The notes under the pieces: model-generated | Told to the model about the DNA's origin: nothing | The model's database searches: none | What the model saw: the letters and a program-made list of their open reading frames with translations, nothing else | Part shown: in pieces, positions 11,216 through 21,969 of the stretch | Layout: every line of letters begins with the position of its first letter | How positions within the stretch are numbered: position 1 is the first letter of the stretch | Made by a program: the position numbers and the translations under genes | From: Gnetum montanum | Taxonomy: Eukaryota; Streptophyta; Gnetopsida; Gnetales; Gnetaceae | Direction: 5' to 3' | DNA: 59,374 bases | NCBI GenBank assembly: GCA_015680685.1 | Contig: MNCI01029990.1 | Coordinates: forward strand, 1 to 59,374

Positions 11216-13694
11216 CATATGTGGCCAATGGTGGCCTGTCAGGGTTTGGGTTAGTACCTTTCGAGACTATGCTGCCAAAAATTTTAATCGACCATGGAAT
11301 TTAGGAGGAGGATCCAGAATCCACTAGGAGAGAAAAGTCCCCTTTCCTTCTGGTAGCAGAAGACATGAACTCTATTGGATAGGCTAATTCTCGTTATGTG
11401 CAATAGAAAGCTCCTAGAATAGCAACTAAGCAAAGATCAATTTTTGGTATTGATGCTTTGAAGCTTCGGAGTTATTGATTCACTAAGATAGAGAAAGATG
11501 CTTCGCTTAACTTAGAAAAGGAGAGATATTCCTACCTACTCATGTAATTGCACTATTTTCTTTCCCTTGCTTCTAGAACTTTCAACATTCCTAGGTAATA
11601 AATGCACTGAAACCTATGTTACCGACTTTCCTAGAGAAGTTTTAGTTAAGCCAGTCTCCTATTTGATTTTCCTTACTTGATGTTTTTCTGAATCAAATTC
11701 CCAGACTGAAAACTGTCAAATCTTATTTTGAAGCCGATTTCCCCCTCTTTGCTTCATCCCATTGAGTAAATACTAGGAAATCTCATACATAGTATGAATC
11801 CCATCAAAAGCAAGTTCTCTATGCCTTTGGAATTGTAAAAAAGACCAAAGAGAGTAGGTCCACAAAAAGGGATTAGAGCAAGTGTTGCTAAAATTACAAG
11901 AATTTTGGTTTTATGACCAAGTTTGTGTCATGAGCTAGGCTCAAATTAGCACTTTCCAGATGTAGGGTATAAAAAATATCAACTATCAAAGGGGCAGACG
12001 GATCATGCACCCCTTTATTTACCTTTTCTAGTAGCGCATTTTTCTGATATCATCATGGATTTGGTGAAGGGCCAACGAAAAAGGAAGACTTTTGTTTAGG
12101 TGGTTGTGGGCTAGGAATAGAAGGGGATTCCTATTGGTTCCATTCCAATCAAGATTCATCATATAATAAGGTGAATTTGATTTGTTCCAAGTTAAGTTAA
12201 TTGTTGGAACTTAATCTCTTAGGTTCTTTTTATCCCTTGATGACAAAGAATTAAAGACGACAACTTCCTTACTAACCTGCTTAGTTAGGTACTTCAAACA
12301 TTGACGGTTCAAAATCAAAACCAAAAGAAAGTAAAGCAAGCATGGAGCTATCTCAACCCAGTTTTTTCTCTTTGTTGGCAATTCCATACTCACTGTTTCT
12401 CTAGCTTTCGAGTGGCACCACAACTGATCTGGGACCTAATCTCCTCAGCCACAGCTTTGGTCAACTGAGCTTACTCAAAAATACTAATGGGGTTTGATCT
12501 CTGGAAACTGATCTAAAATCATATTTCTTCCCAAGCCTTCACCAGGAAGACTTTCTAAATTAGTTCATGAACAAAGGGTTTTGGTATCTCGTATCATCAG
12601 CATTCCATCTCAAGGCCCTTCCCTGACTTAATAGCCTAGCCATTCATATAGGAGGCTACCCAACTCACTCATGAAAATAACGAAGTTTTGCCCAAGCTTT
12701 GACACTACATTTAAACGAGTGATCTAAAAGCTACTAAGATCAAAGTTTGATGCATATAATTTCTTCATATGGAAGGTGGACCTTTATCGCCCTTAATCTT
12801 TGGTAGGTAACACTAAGACGGAGATACAAATTAATTGAATATTTTAGTGATATCCATAATAGTAGAACCATGCATATAAGCAGGATTCCCCCTTTTGACT
12901 GGTCCCCCATACCTTTGTATCCTAGGTATGATACTGACATAGCCCTCTTTGTTTAGGATTCTCTGGGTGCAGATGAACAAGCGGTGTGATCTTTTCCAAT
13001 GAATACCAAACAAGGGGTAATTTCTTTTTGAGTGAAATAACATTACATGGATCTGTTGAAGATTAAGAAGAAGAAGCTCTTGACCCTCTTCCTCCATATG
13101 CCAGGGTATCTACCATCAGTGGTTTACTAAGTAGCAATAATATGATAGGAGGCAAGAAGGAGGAGAAATGCCTAATGCTCCTCTCTCTAGGTCCCTTTTA
13201 ACTAATCCAAATCTATAGGTTATTCATGAGTACCCTCATACCTTGTAGATGAATTGAAGAAGAAGCAGATTGGGTCAAAAGGCACTAGAGCAACAACTAG
13301 GCTAAGAGACTTCCTTTGAAGAAAGGCAGAAACGAAAGTGAAGGGAACCTTTGGTTAGGTCCTTTCACCTTCTCTTTTCCCCCTTGGGGAACTAACAACC
13401 TCTTGTAGAATATCTTTTGGACCATAGTAACTCATTAGTGTGAGACGACAGGGATTGAAGCACAAGAAGGTGTAGGCTCTTGTATTTGGGTTGCTTGGTC
13501 AATCGGAGGACTCATGGACTAGTGTTGTGTAACAGATATAGCTTTGAGAATGGTCCCCTATCTCATGATCCAAAGGACTATATGAGCTAGCATTCCTTGT
13601 CTTTGGCCCTCCTTTTTTTAGGGATAAAACCTACCAGGTTGGGCCTAATATCCTAGGGATTCTCAATTTTTTTTATCTTCCTCTACTAACCATG
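11216..13694. other. Anonymous DNA, no gene recognised
   Basis: Short frames only (up to 88 codons), none recognised. The base texture (runs such as GAAGCTTCGGAG, CCTTTCCTTCTGG, many GAAAG/CTTTC blocks) resembles seed-plant mitochondrial spacer. It continues on the other side of the solo LTR (15565 onward), so 11216-13694 and 15565-18285 were one piece before that insertion. Confidence 0.4.
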
Positions 13695-13699
13695 CTATT
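13695..13699. repeat. Target-site duplication (left) of the solo LTR
   Basis: CTATT, identical to 15560-15564 on the other side of the LTR. Confidence 0.85.
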
Positions 13700-14009
13700 T
13701 GAAACACCACAAAATTTTAGCTTTGACACTATGAAACAAGAACGACTCAAGCTCTTTCAGCATTCAACAGGTAAAAACTTGTCTAAGGCATGGAACTCAT
13801 GTCCAGCTTGCTCAAGCCAACTTGTGCATGCGGTCAAGCTAGCTTGCCCTCAACATGACCAACCCTAATAGCTTCCAAATTAGGTCAAAATGATCCTTAT
13901 TTGAATGGGAAAAGCCTCCTCAGGGGCCATTGATGACTACTCCAAGTTTCAGCATCTAGAACCCAAGATTTCAAGTCAGAATCACATGAATCTTGCTACT
14001 CATGATGAG

Positions 14010-14640
14010 GTCACGCTGCCCAATGTGAGTACATCTTGACCAACATTCAGAGCCCTGAAATAAATTTTAAAAAGTCTAAATTCAAGCATGCGGACTCCCC
14101 TCGAGCTTCACTAATGTTCATTGCAGCTCGTAGCCTCCAGAACCTCGAAAATTAAGCTCAAAATCATATGATTGTTTTACTCATGCCCAGGTCACACTGG
14201 GGTCATGCTGGAGCATGAGCCCAGCATGACCAAACAAAAATAGGTTAAATCAAGCAGTCCCAAGCATAATTTTCAGCATCAACTCAACCCCCAAGGACAA
14301 GAAATAGTTCTACTTGTTCACAGGCTCTAGAAAATCAATATTTGGGCATGAAACATGGCATTTTGGCTAGGTCATGCTGAGGTCATGCTGGGGCCACACT
14401 GGGGTCACGCTGACAGCGTGAGCCCAACGTTAGTTGCCAAAATGACCCAGATCAAGGCACAAATAGGCTCAGAATCAACATGCAGGTTGCCCCAAGGGTA
14501 GGCAGAAGTTACATTTGAAAGACAGGTCTCAAAAGTCAAAATTTGATGTGAAATGAACCATTCTAGCTTGCTCACGCCCAAGTCATGCTACAGCGTGAGT
14601 CCAGCGTGAGCACTATTCATCAGTGTGAGTACTATTCACA
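14010..14640 (+). repeat. Iterated GGTCAYGCTG / CAGCGTGAG motifs in the U3 of the solo LTR
   Basis: Four clusters (near 14010, 14200, 14370-14430 and 14575-14635) repeat GGTCATGCTG, GGTCACGCTG, CACACTGGGG and CAGCGTGAG. The motifs lie upstream of the TATA box at 15025. Tat2 carries a sparser version (GCACAGCGTAAGG near 56772 and 56951). An enhancer-like role is inference. Confidence 0.55.
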
Positions 14641-15024
14641 CCTAGACAAAAGCACTTTAGATGCATGCTGAGGGCATGCCAGGACCAAATCAACTCACAC
14701 TAGGAAGAGATGCCTCAAACAACTACCAAACCACTCAAATCGACATCCTGCAGTAGTTGATTTAAGAGACCATGAAGTTTCAAGCGAGCTAGAGTCAATC
14801 CCTCTTGGAATTCATTGTAAATTTTCATTGTAAGCTTCACCATCTGTGAGCTTGTCAAGCTCTTACGCTGCTTCCATGAGAGTAAGCTAGCTTGCATTGT
14901 AAGATACAGTGCACCTAGTCTAGAATGTAGTCTACCTATGTACACCTGTCATGCGATGCATTTTTCATGGATCTCATAGCCATTGACCTCATTCAAAAAT
15001 CCTACTCTAGAGCATAGCGAAATG

Positions 15025-15032
15025 TATAAATA
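15025..15032 (+). promoter_or_regulatory. TATA box of the solo LTR
   Basis: TATAAATA followed by CCCTATTC. Tat1 and Tat2 LTRs have TATAAATACC at the matching place. Confidence 0.6.
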
Positions 15033-15559
15033 CCCTATTCATTGACATAAACAGGGTTGGAAAAAATTGGGAAAAGAAAACTAGCAATCCTGAGCCTGGA
15101 TGTAGGTGATTCCCAGCGCCTGCAAACATCACACATCGGAGCTTAACATCTAACTTGCAATCCAGCCACGCAACTACATTTTGACCGGTGCACATTTTCT
15201 TAATTGATACAACATAGTTTCATTTTGCCTTCCATTGTGATGTTCTGGTTCATTGTCTACATTATTCCATTTTATCGCACATTTCTACAATACATTCTCT
15301 GTACGTTTACACGTTGTATTTCACGTTTACGTTCGTTGCATTACACTCTTCGTTTTACATTTCGTAACAATAACCCCAGCGTAGGCCATAGCACATGCTC
15401 GGGGAAGCCCTTGGTTGATCTGCGTGCAGACCATCCAAGCCACTCTACCTTCGTTTTTCGAGCTTTCCCTCATGCGAAGGTAGGTTCATCTGTGTCTCTT
15501 CAAAGATCTTTCGGCATACATTTTCTTCTAGCCTTATGCCAATGATTTCGGATAGTACA

Positions 15560-15564
15560 CTATT
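15560..15564. repeat. Target-site duplication (right) of the solo LTR
   Basis: CTATT, identical to 13695-13699. Confidence 0.85.
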
Positions 15565-18285
15565 CTACTCATAGTAGCAGAGTTATTATTCTTTAGTCCT
15601 TACAAAGTAAGCAATCCCTCATGGCCCATGTAGCTAGGGAAAGGGCTTGAGTGCCCCTGTTAAGGTCTTATTGTCAGCAGTGGAATCCTTTGATCATTTA
15701 TGAAGGGCCATTGATAAAGCCAATTCGATTTTTCTACTCCAAAATTGCGCCATGTGGTACGGCTTCCTAGCCAATTCATGGATATACCAACGCAACAGAA
15801 TTCAATTTTTTGGAATGCATCCATCTTTCTTAAGTGAATTACTTTAAAGCTTGAAGTGAATAGGGCTAATTCAATCCAATCAAAAATATTTCCAAGATCA
15901 TCCTAGTGTTCTCATTCACTTATTCCATCAGTAGCCATCCTATTCGAGGTATAGATCTTAGTCTAGCTCTAAGGTGTAGTAGTAATCAAAAGTAGAAAGT
16001 TCCAGGCAAGGGTTAAATATAGGGGGTCATGAGAACAAGGACAGCTAAGCAACTGTATCCTCTTCCCATGTTTATTAGAAGTCAACTAGGTGCTAAGCAG
16101 ATGGAAAGGAGGCTTTTATAGATTTATAGAATCAAATGGTCGAAGAGAGAGGGTTGAAAGAAGGGCAGGGCAAATAACATAATCCACTAGTTTAATGATG
16201 GATTTGAAGCTTCGGAATATAGCAAAAAGCTAAACACATGTCCAATGTAGTTTCCCCCTACCAAAATCAAATAACTATGGCCTAGGTTCAAATATTGGAG
16301 GATCATAGAGCCATCTAGGAAACCTTGAAAGAGATAATTTTGAAGGTATCAGCTGGGAAAGGAAAGATGGGCTATTTACGACCAAAAGTAAAAATCCCAG
16401 TTTGTGATGATTTCAATGAGAAGTTGTCAGTTAGGAGTTGTATGCAAAGTGTTAACTCTGATACTAATTCATTTCCTTGAAAATGGATCACGAGCTCTTT
16501 CATTCCAATAAATAGAGGATGGAAAAAAATTCCAATTCAAGATAAGATGACGACTGCCATCTACCCTTTTTGGGAAATTGATCAAAAGATCACCACTTCT
16601 TGTGGCTAACTAACGAACCTGTAAGCTGCCCTTATTGCCTTGGAAAGGACTTACTTTTATAATGAATATTTGGTTTTGGGTCTTCTTTGCTCGCCTGTGG
16701 GTTTGATAGACAAAGGAGTTTCATTTTTAGGAGCCTAGATGAGAAGAAAAAGCTTTTGTGTCAGTGTTCAAAATGTAGACATCATCCGACTTAGCGGTAA
16801 ATCAAAAGATCAAACTCTTCCACCAGCCCATTCCCCTTCTTTAGCATTAGGGAAAACGAATAGGAGTAGAAACTCCCATGAAGAATGAGACTTTTGGATC
16901 TATCCCAATTGGTCTCATCATGATCTTCTTCAAGAAAGCATTGCTTCCCTAACTTAGGAAGAAAGAGAGTGAAGCCAGATTCTTTTCACTGAATGAAATT
17001 TCTTTTCTCTTTCTCATGCTTACACGTTCTGCCTATCCAAGTAGAATTTTTTTGGTGTGAAGGTCTTAGGCATCTTTCAATGCTACGCATTTTTCTCAAT
17101 CTATGCTAAAAGGCAAATTCTTTCTATCTACTTGTTCACAAAAGCAAGAAAGGCAAGTCGAATCCCTTAGCCAAAGGGGAGAGGATGGTCATGAGAATGA
17201 AAATCCTTCTTTTGATTTGGACATCTCTATATCTTTCATCTGGCCTAGATCCACTAGAAAAGTGGAATATCACTTCAATTCCCACCTCGTTCTGCCCATG
17301 CCCCATTCTTCAATGGGCCACTTCACTCATGGGGAGATTCTTTTTCTCCTCTTTAGATCTCCTACCAATAAAAAAAATTTGGATTATGCCCACTTCTTTT
17401 CCTTTGATCCAACTTTCTCCTGAGAGGCTAGAGAAGTGGGGAGTGACTTCTTCAAAATGTATTGTATATTGTAGGCTCGATTTAGGCTATTTGACATCAA
17501 ATCATCCTTTTTTTCTCTCACCCCTTCTTTGTCTCTACTAGAATTTGGTGACATAAGAAAAAACTTGAATCAGATCTTGGGCAAACTGAAGAGAATCTTT
17601 GGTGCAAGAGCATTCATTTTGATCTGACCCAAATTGAGCACTTTCCTGTTTGCAAACTTTTCTCCACCTGGCTTTTTGCCTAGAAATAAGAGAAGAAAGT
17701 TTCTTCTTCTTTGGTTTGGGTAGTTGCAAGCACGATGTGGCCCACCGTCGATGAAACATCCTGAGTCTACCTTCAAAGTTTTCTCAATTGCTTTACCTCT
17801 ACTTTGGTATTGGTAGGAGTAGTCTCTCTTTTATTTTATCATCACCATACTACTCCTTCTCCATAGGGCAAAGGGTTTACTTAGAAGTTTTTAGTCTTTC
17901 ACTAGGAAAAAAGCCTTTTTCAAGTAGAAAATCATTTCCAAAGAAGAAGATTGAAACTCAGATCGAAAGAATTGTCCACATGAACCATACTTTGTCTTTT
18001 TGAAAAGACTTCCTTTCTAAGTATTCTATGAGGAAAGCCAACTTATGAGCACACACAAGAAAATCATTCCCATCTCTCTCCTTTTTCTTTCATCTAATAG
18101 ATGAGATCAGTATCACCTTTTGAAGATCCATCCCATCCTTCTAGCTAGACAAGCACTTCTCGAGAAGTCTGAAGGAGATCTTCTTGCGGAAAAATTTTTA
18201 GCTCACAGCGCCTATGCTCTTCTCTTAAAATGACAAAAAGGTGTAAATTAACTAATGAATTAACTCTTTCAGTTGATCTTTGGTA
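15565..18285. other. Anonymous DNA, no gene recognised
   Basis: Continuation of the 11216-13694 text. The longest frames are about 100-118 codons (for example plus 17185-17541); they overlap each other and show no family signature. Nothing nameable. Confidence 0.4.
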
Positions 18286-18885
18286 ATCTTCTTGTTGGCG
18301 ACCGTTTGGGACGCGACCATCAATGAGTGTCCTCGAACAGGATTTAGGTGCCTGCTGGTCTCTGGCAACACTAAGGCCCAGATACCTCCAAATAAACTCA
18401 GTAGTTAATGTGAGTATGTGTGTGTGCTGTTGCGGCGTGCGGTTATGAAATATGAAACGATTGCGTTGTGTGTAAACTACAAATGGCTTATCTTAAAGAG
18501 ATTCAACCAACTTTGCCAAGTACTGTGAGTTGTTGAGAGTTCCTATTTTCTTCAATTGCCTAGCCTACGTGGTCCTTATAATACCTACTTGTAACAAATA
18601 AAATTTTGCAAAAACATTTGAGCACAACTCCGCGAATGTACTTCTAATTTTCCCCAAAGAAAGAAATAGTTCCACAAGAAAACTAGAAATAGAGCAAGAT
18701 TCAATGGAAATAGACAGAAAAGAAAGCATATTTGTGTAGAACTCAAATATTTAAAGAAGGTAAAATGACACAAGTAAACACTTCGCAATAAAGCTATCCC
18801 AAATTCAATAACTACGAATTGTTCAAACTTCCAAGGCTCAAATAAGCAATTTCTTCAAGATAATCCTACTATGCTACCAAAAAAT
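18286..18885. other. Unassigned stretch with a primer-site-like motif
   Basis: TTGGCGACCGTTTGGGACG at 18295 resembles the TTGGCGAC...GGGAC primer-binding sites of some plant Ty3 elements, but I find no LTR end or gag next to it. A short repeat (TTGTGTGTAAACTAC near 18464, TTGTTGTGTAAACTAC near 18887) occurs twice. No gene. Confidence 0.3.
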
Positions 18886-19525
18886 TGTTGTGTAAACTAC
18901 CACGTACGAGACTCCATTTTGGCTAGATAATGGATGTCAACAATTGCATTCAACAGAACCTTCAAAAGACTTGACAATTTCTAATTGAAATACCATGGAG
19001 ATTCACTTTAAAGATAAAAAGAAGCTATTCTGGTCCCATCGAAATACCAAAGATTTTCTAAACCCTCTTGACTATTGAATCGTTCAACGGCATGACTACA
19101 AGCAGAGGCTCTCTTACAACAATCCCAATAGCGGTTCTTATACGTTATAAAATTTACTACTAAAATGCTCTTAAGGCTTTTAAACACAAGCGCTTCTATG
19201 GAAAAATTTTAACAGAAATTTCTATCGGGCAACAAGAACAATAAGAACAATCTAAAAATCCCAAAATTACTTGCCAAGGATGATACCATCTAAACCACTA
19301 GCTAAACAATTTAAACAAAATAAAAATAAAACATAACTCACAGGACTATGACAAAGAGGCTGAAATCTTTTCTTTAGCAAGCCATCTTACAAGCAATCGT
19401 TCACAATTTCTTCTTTACAATGCTCTTCTCCCAAGACTCAAAGTGTCTCCAAGTGAGAGCCCAAGTGCTAGCTAGTAGAAAATGAGACCCTTGATGATGA
19501 TGATCCCTGCTTGACCCTTGAAGCC

Positions 19526-19533
19526 TTTTTATA
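19526..19533 (-). promoter_or_regulatory. TATA box
   Basis: Minus strand reads CCCTATAAAAAGG, immediately downstream of the minisatellite at 19560-19860. Confidence 0.5.
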
Positions 19534-19559
19534 GGGTTCAAAGGTAGGTAGGTAAGTTA

Positions 19560-19860
19560 CAAAATATCTTTGGTGGTTATAGCCACCATAGAGATAAAAA
19601 ATCTGCGGGTGACAAGTGTCCCATGCATTTGCCAAGTGTCTTCATTTAATTGCCAAGTGGTCACCATGGAGACAAAAAAGTTGCAGTTGACAAGTGTCCC
19701 ATGCAACTGACAAGTGACCACTGTGGAGATAAAGAGGTTGTAGTTGACAAGTGGCCCTAGTGGTGACAAGTGGCCATTGTGGAGATAAAAAGGTTATAGT
19801 TGACAAGTGGCCCTGGTGGTGGTTATAACCACCATTTCAATTGACAAGTGTGCAATTCAC
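19560..19860 (-). repeat. Minisatellite upstream of the TATA box
   Basis: About five imperfect units of roughly 56 bp. Each carries TTGACAAGTG(G/T)CC and CCAT-x-GTGGAGATAAAAAGGTT (plus-strand reading). Copy boundaries blur at both ends. Confidence 0.65.
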
Positions 19861-20113
19861 ATGGGACTTTGAACAATTGTTGCACAAATTCCCTTTTTAA
19901 ATCATAAAATATTTTATCGTTATCTACATCATAGTAGTAGAGATAATAACCATGGATTTAATGCATGGGTGGATATATAAATATATGTATGCGTATACAA
20001 GCGAATGCATAAGTAGAGTTGTACTCTCACATTTTAATTTGTGGCACCCTGAATGTAATCCCAGTTATATCAGGGCTGATTCCATCTTCATCTTCTCTTC
20101 ACTTTATTATTAT

Positions 20114-20662
20114 TTATTTATTTCTGAACCCACGTACTGGTAAATTGCTGCTCTGATAATAAGTAACAGTTGCAAGAATGACGAGAATAATCAGCTGGTT
20201 CGTTTCCTCCTCTGCGTGAAACCCGTAGAAACAGACACATATGTGAACTGCCACCATGAGAGAAGGCTCTGCCATAGCCGATGGTTTTAGTGGAGGGCGG
20301 GAACCGATTATCCACATTACGAGGCCTCCATGAACATGGTGTCTATCATGGTCATCCAGGAAGACCAGGAATGTGAATGCCATACCACCGACCACGTGAG
20401 CCTGCCACGATGGAAGCAAACGCAGATGCGGGCCTAGCTGAGCTTTTGAAAATGTCATCCTCATTGATATGAGTAGCGTGGCCAGAGACACCAGAGCTAA
20501 CAGAAAATCGAACAGGAGGCCCAGTGCAAGAACATTTAGCATCGGTTTCTTTAACTCAAATATTGTGCCTGTGACGAGACCGATTTTAGGTTCTCTGTTC
20601 AAAGAAGTTTCCAGAAAGGTGCTGTAATGGCCATGAACTACCACCACCGTAATCGTTGTCAT
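20114..20662 (-). CDS. Hypothetical protein, 182 codons
   Basis: An uninterrupted minus-strand frame in DNA that is visibly richer in GC than its surroundings. Residues about 38-66 form a strongly hydrophobic run (LNVLALGLLFDFLLALVSLATLL), consistent with a membrane segment, and a second hydrophobic run lies near residues 156-167. A His-rich patch (DDHDRHHVHGG) sits between. I do not recognise the family. An upstream minus-strand stretch near 20665-20705 reads basic/acidic repeats (KEQERDHDKDRDRD) in the same frame before a stop. It may be a fragment of a low-copy gene or a chance frame. Confidence 0.35.
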   Translation of the reverse strand: MTTITVVVVHGHYSTFLETSLNREPKIGLVTGTIFELKKPMLNVLALGLLFDFLLALVSLATLLISMRMTFSKAQLGPHLRLLPSWQAHVVGGMAFTFLVFLDDHDRHHVHGGLVMWIIGSRPPLKPSAMAEPSLMVAVHICVCFYGFHAEEETNQLIILVILATVTYYQSSNLPVRGFRNK

Positions 20663-21449
20663 CGGCAGTGGCCGTGAAGTTCCATCTCTGTCTCTGTCTT
20701 TGTCATGGTCTCGCTCCTGCTCCTTATCTCTTCATCTCTCCATTGTCACAGGAGCGAGGGCTCTTACAGGGCTTCCCTTCAGAGAGAGTTGCTGCCACTC
20801 TACTGCAAAGAGCAAATTTTACACAGTAACAGAAGCCACTTTACTAGACCCATGGCCATGGCGCTTCTTCAAAAATTGTAGTCCAGCATCAGGTCTCACA
20901 ATGTAACTGCCACCATTCCACCACCGCTCGTCCTCCATTGCACTCTTGCTACTCCATGCTATTCTTGTCTGCCTCACACGTACTACAATGCAGTATATCG
21001 AGCACAGATCGGGATCGGGTGTTTGACGTCTTACCATAGTGCCCAACCAACCAATACAAATTATTATTGATTCTGAGAAACTTGTGATTTTCCATATTTG
21101 GAGTCATTTTTTCAAGAAAATGGCCAAATAATTGCTAAGCTTTATGGCCGTTACGGATGCCATCAACCAAATTGTTGACTTAATTCCCAAATGTCAAAAA
21201 ATTGAGTCGCAGTCTCAGCCATTTTACCCAAAAATACAACTCGCACCCCATCCGTGAAAAGGACAAGGTAACTCTCCATGAAAAACATTCCCTACTTTGC
21301 GTTGTAAATGTTGGGGTAACTCCCAAGGTCATTCCCTACCTTCAGCCATTCTGCATTCCCATGTCGATGCAAATTTCACATTACTGTCCATTCCATGATA
21401 AAATAGGGACTATAGAATAGTTAACCTGGCTCAAGGTGGCTGAGGAATT
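20663..21449. other. Stretch without an assigned gene
   Basis: Includes a minus-strand frame of 75 codons (20819-21046) and overlapping plus-strand frames, none recognised. A plus-strand frame from 20705 starts with a hydrophobic, signal-like segment but ends after about 60 codons. Confidence 0.35.
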
Positions 21450-21969
21450 CTCTATTTTACAAACTACTATTGATATATTTCCATTGGTTTCATCAATTAC
21501 AAAGTCAATTACTCTTTTATTGGACAGAAAACGACACCCTTTTGACTTTAGGAGATGAACCCAAGGTCTGAAAATTTTATCATGAACTATTCCACGACAC
21601 CAAAGAACATCAAAATCTTGCTAATGCCCAACAATGAAGTAGTAAAACATTCCCAACATTGCAGCTGCACTGCATTGCTCCCTTGGAGCAAACAGTCCAA
21701 CAAGAAGCATTGGGTTCAAAGCATCCTTGTAAACCCTCTTAGAGCAACCAAACTACTTGAACAATTCCCTTGCAATTAACTTATCATACTTTTTCCAAGC
21801 ACTATCACTGTTATCAAAATTAATCACTGGATACATCAACATCCATCAACAAAAGTGAAGTCAAACAATCTTGTAAGGGTAGACATTTGAACTGTGGATA
21901 GACAAATGAGCCCAGAGGACTGGGCAAACAAGGGAGATGTTGAAATATTGGTGATTCAACCTCAAGTCC
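21450..21969 (-). pseudogene. Fragment of a plant FAD-dependent desaturase / amine-oxidase-like gene
   Basis: The minus-strand frame from 21969 reads GLEVESPIFQHLP, SPLGSFVYPQFK and LPLQDCLTSLLLM. After a frameshift near 21840 it continues INFDNSDSAWKKYD, ARELFK*FGCSKRVY, VGLFAPREQCSAAAMLG, FDVLWCRGIVHDKIFRPW, KGCRFLSNKRVIDFVID. This order is that of the middle of plant proteins related to phytoene desaturase (Pfam amino-oxidase fold, FAD-binding). The family assignment is from memory, without a search. About 165 codons remain, with two in-frame stops (after LFK and after FIVGH). The FAD-binding N-terminus and the C-terminus are absent. The coding stretch is continuous, so it is one large exon or an intronless copy. 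Confidence 0.6.

Larger units (their letters stand above)
13700..15559 (+). mobile_element. Solo LTR of a Tat-type Ty3/gypsy element
   Basis: 1860 bp beginning TGAAACACCACAAAATTTT and ending GGATAGTACA, flanked by the perfect 5-bp duplication CTATT. The start matches the Tat1 LTRs (TGAAACACCATAAAATTT). The last 200 bp match the Tat2 LTR: AATAACCCCAGCG-x-AGGC, GGGAAGCCCTTGGTTGAT, CTACCTTCG...GCGAAGGTAGG, CAGCCTTA-like end. No primer site, gag or second LTR adjoins. It is the remnant of a whole element removed by recombination between its two LTRs. Confidence 0.88.
18886..19886 (-). repeat. Probable 3' LTR of an unclassified minus-strand retrotransposon
   Basis: On the minus strand TTAAAAAGGGAATT (polypurine-like, 19887-19900) is followed by TGTGCAACAATTG as an LTR start. 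Next come a minisatellite (19560-19860), a TATA box and about 640 bp of downstream sequence. The left end near 18886 is a guess from a TGTTGTG start. No gag or pol from such an element is seen on its right. It may be truncated. Confidence 0.4.

Noticed and set aside
17103-17541. Two overlapping plus-strand frames of 106 and 118 codons
   Set aside because: Different phases of the same DNA, no recognisable motif; hydrophobic look comes from T-rich composition.
18290-18330. Primer-binding site TTGGCGACCGTTTGGGACG as the start of a plus-strand element
   Set aside because: No LTR end before it and no gag after it; kept only as an unassigned motif.
18464-18905. Repeated TTGTGTGTAAACTAC as LTR or insertion ends
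   Set aside because: Similarity does not extend beyond about 20 bases.
20705-20906. Plus-strand secreted peptide gene
   Set aside because: Short, overlaps GC-richer DNA with a longer frame on the other strand, and no stop-free homologue or family motif seen.
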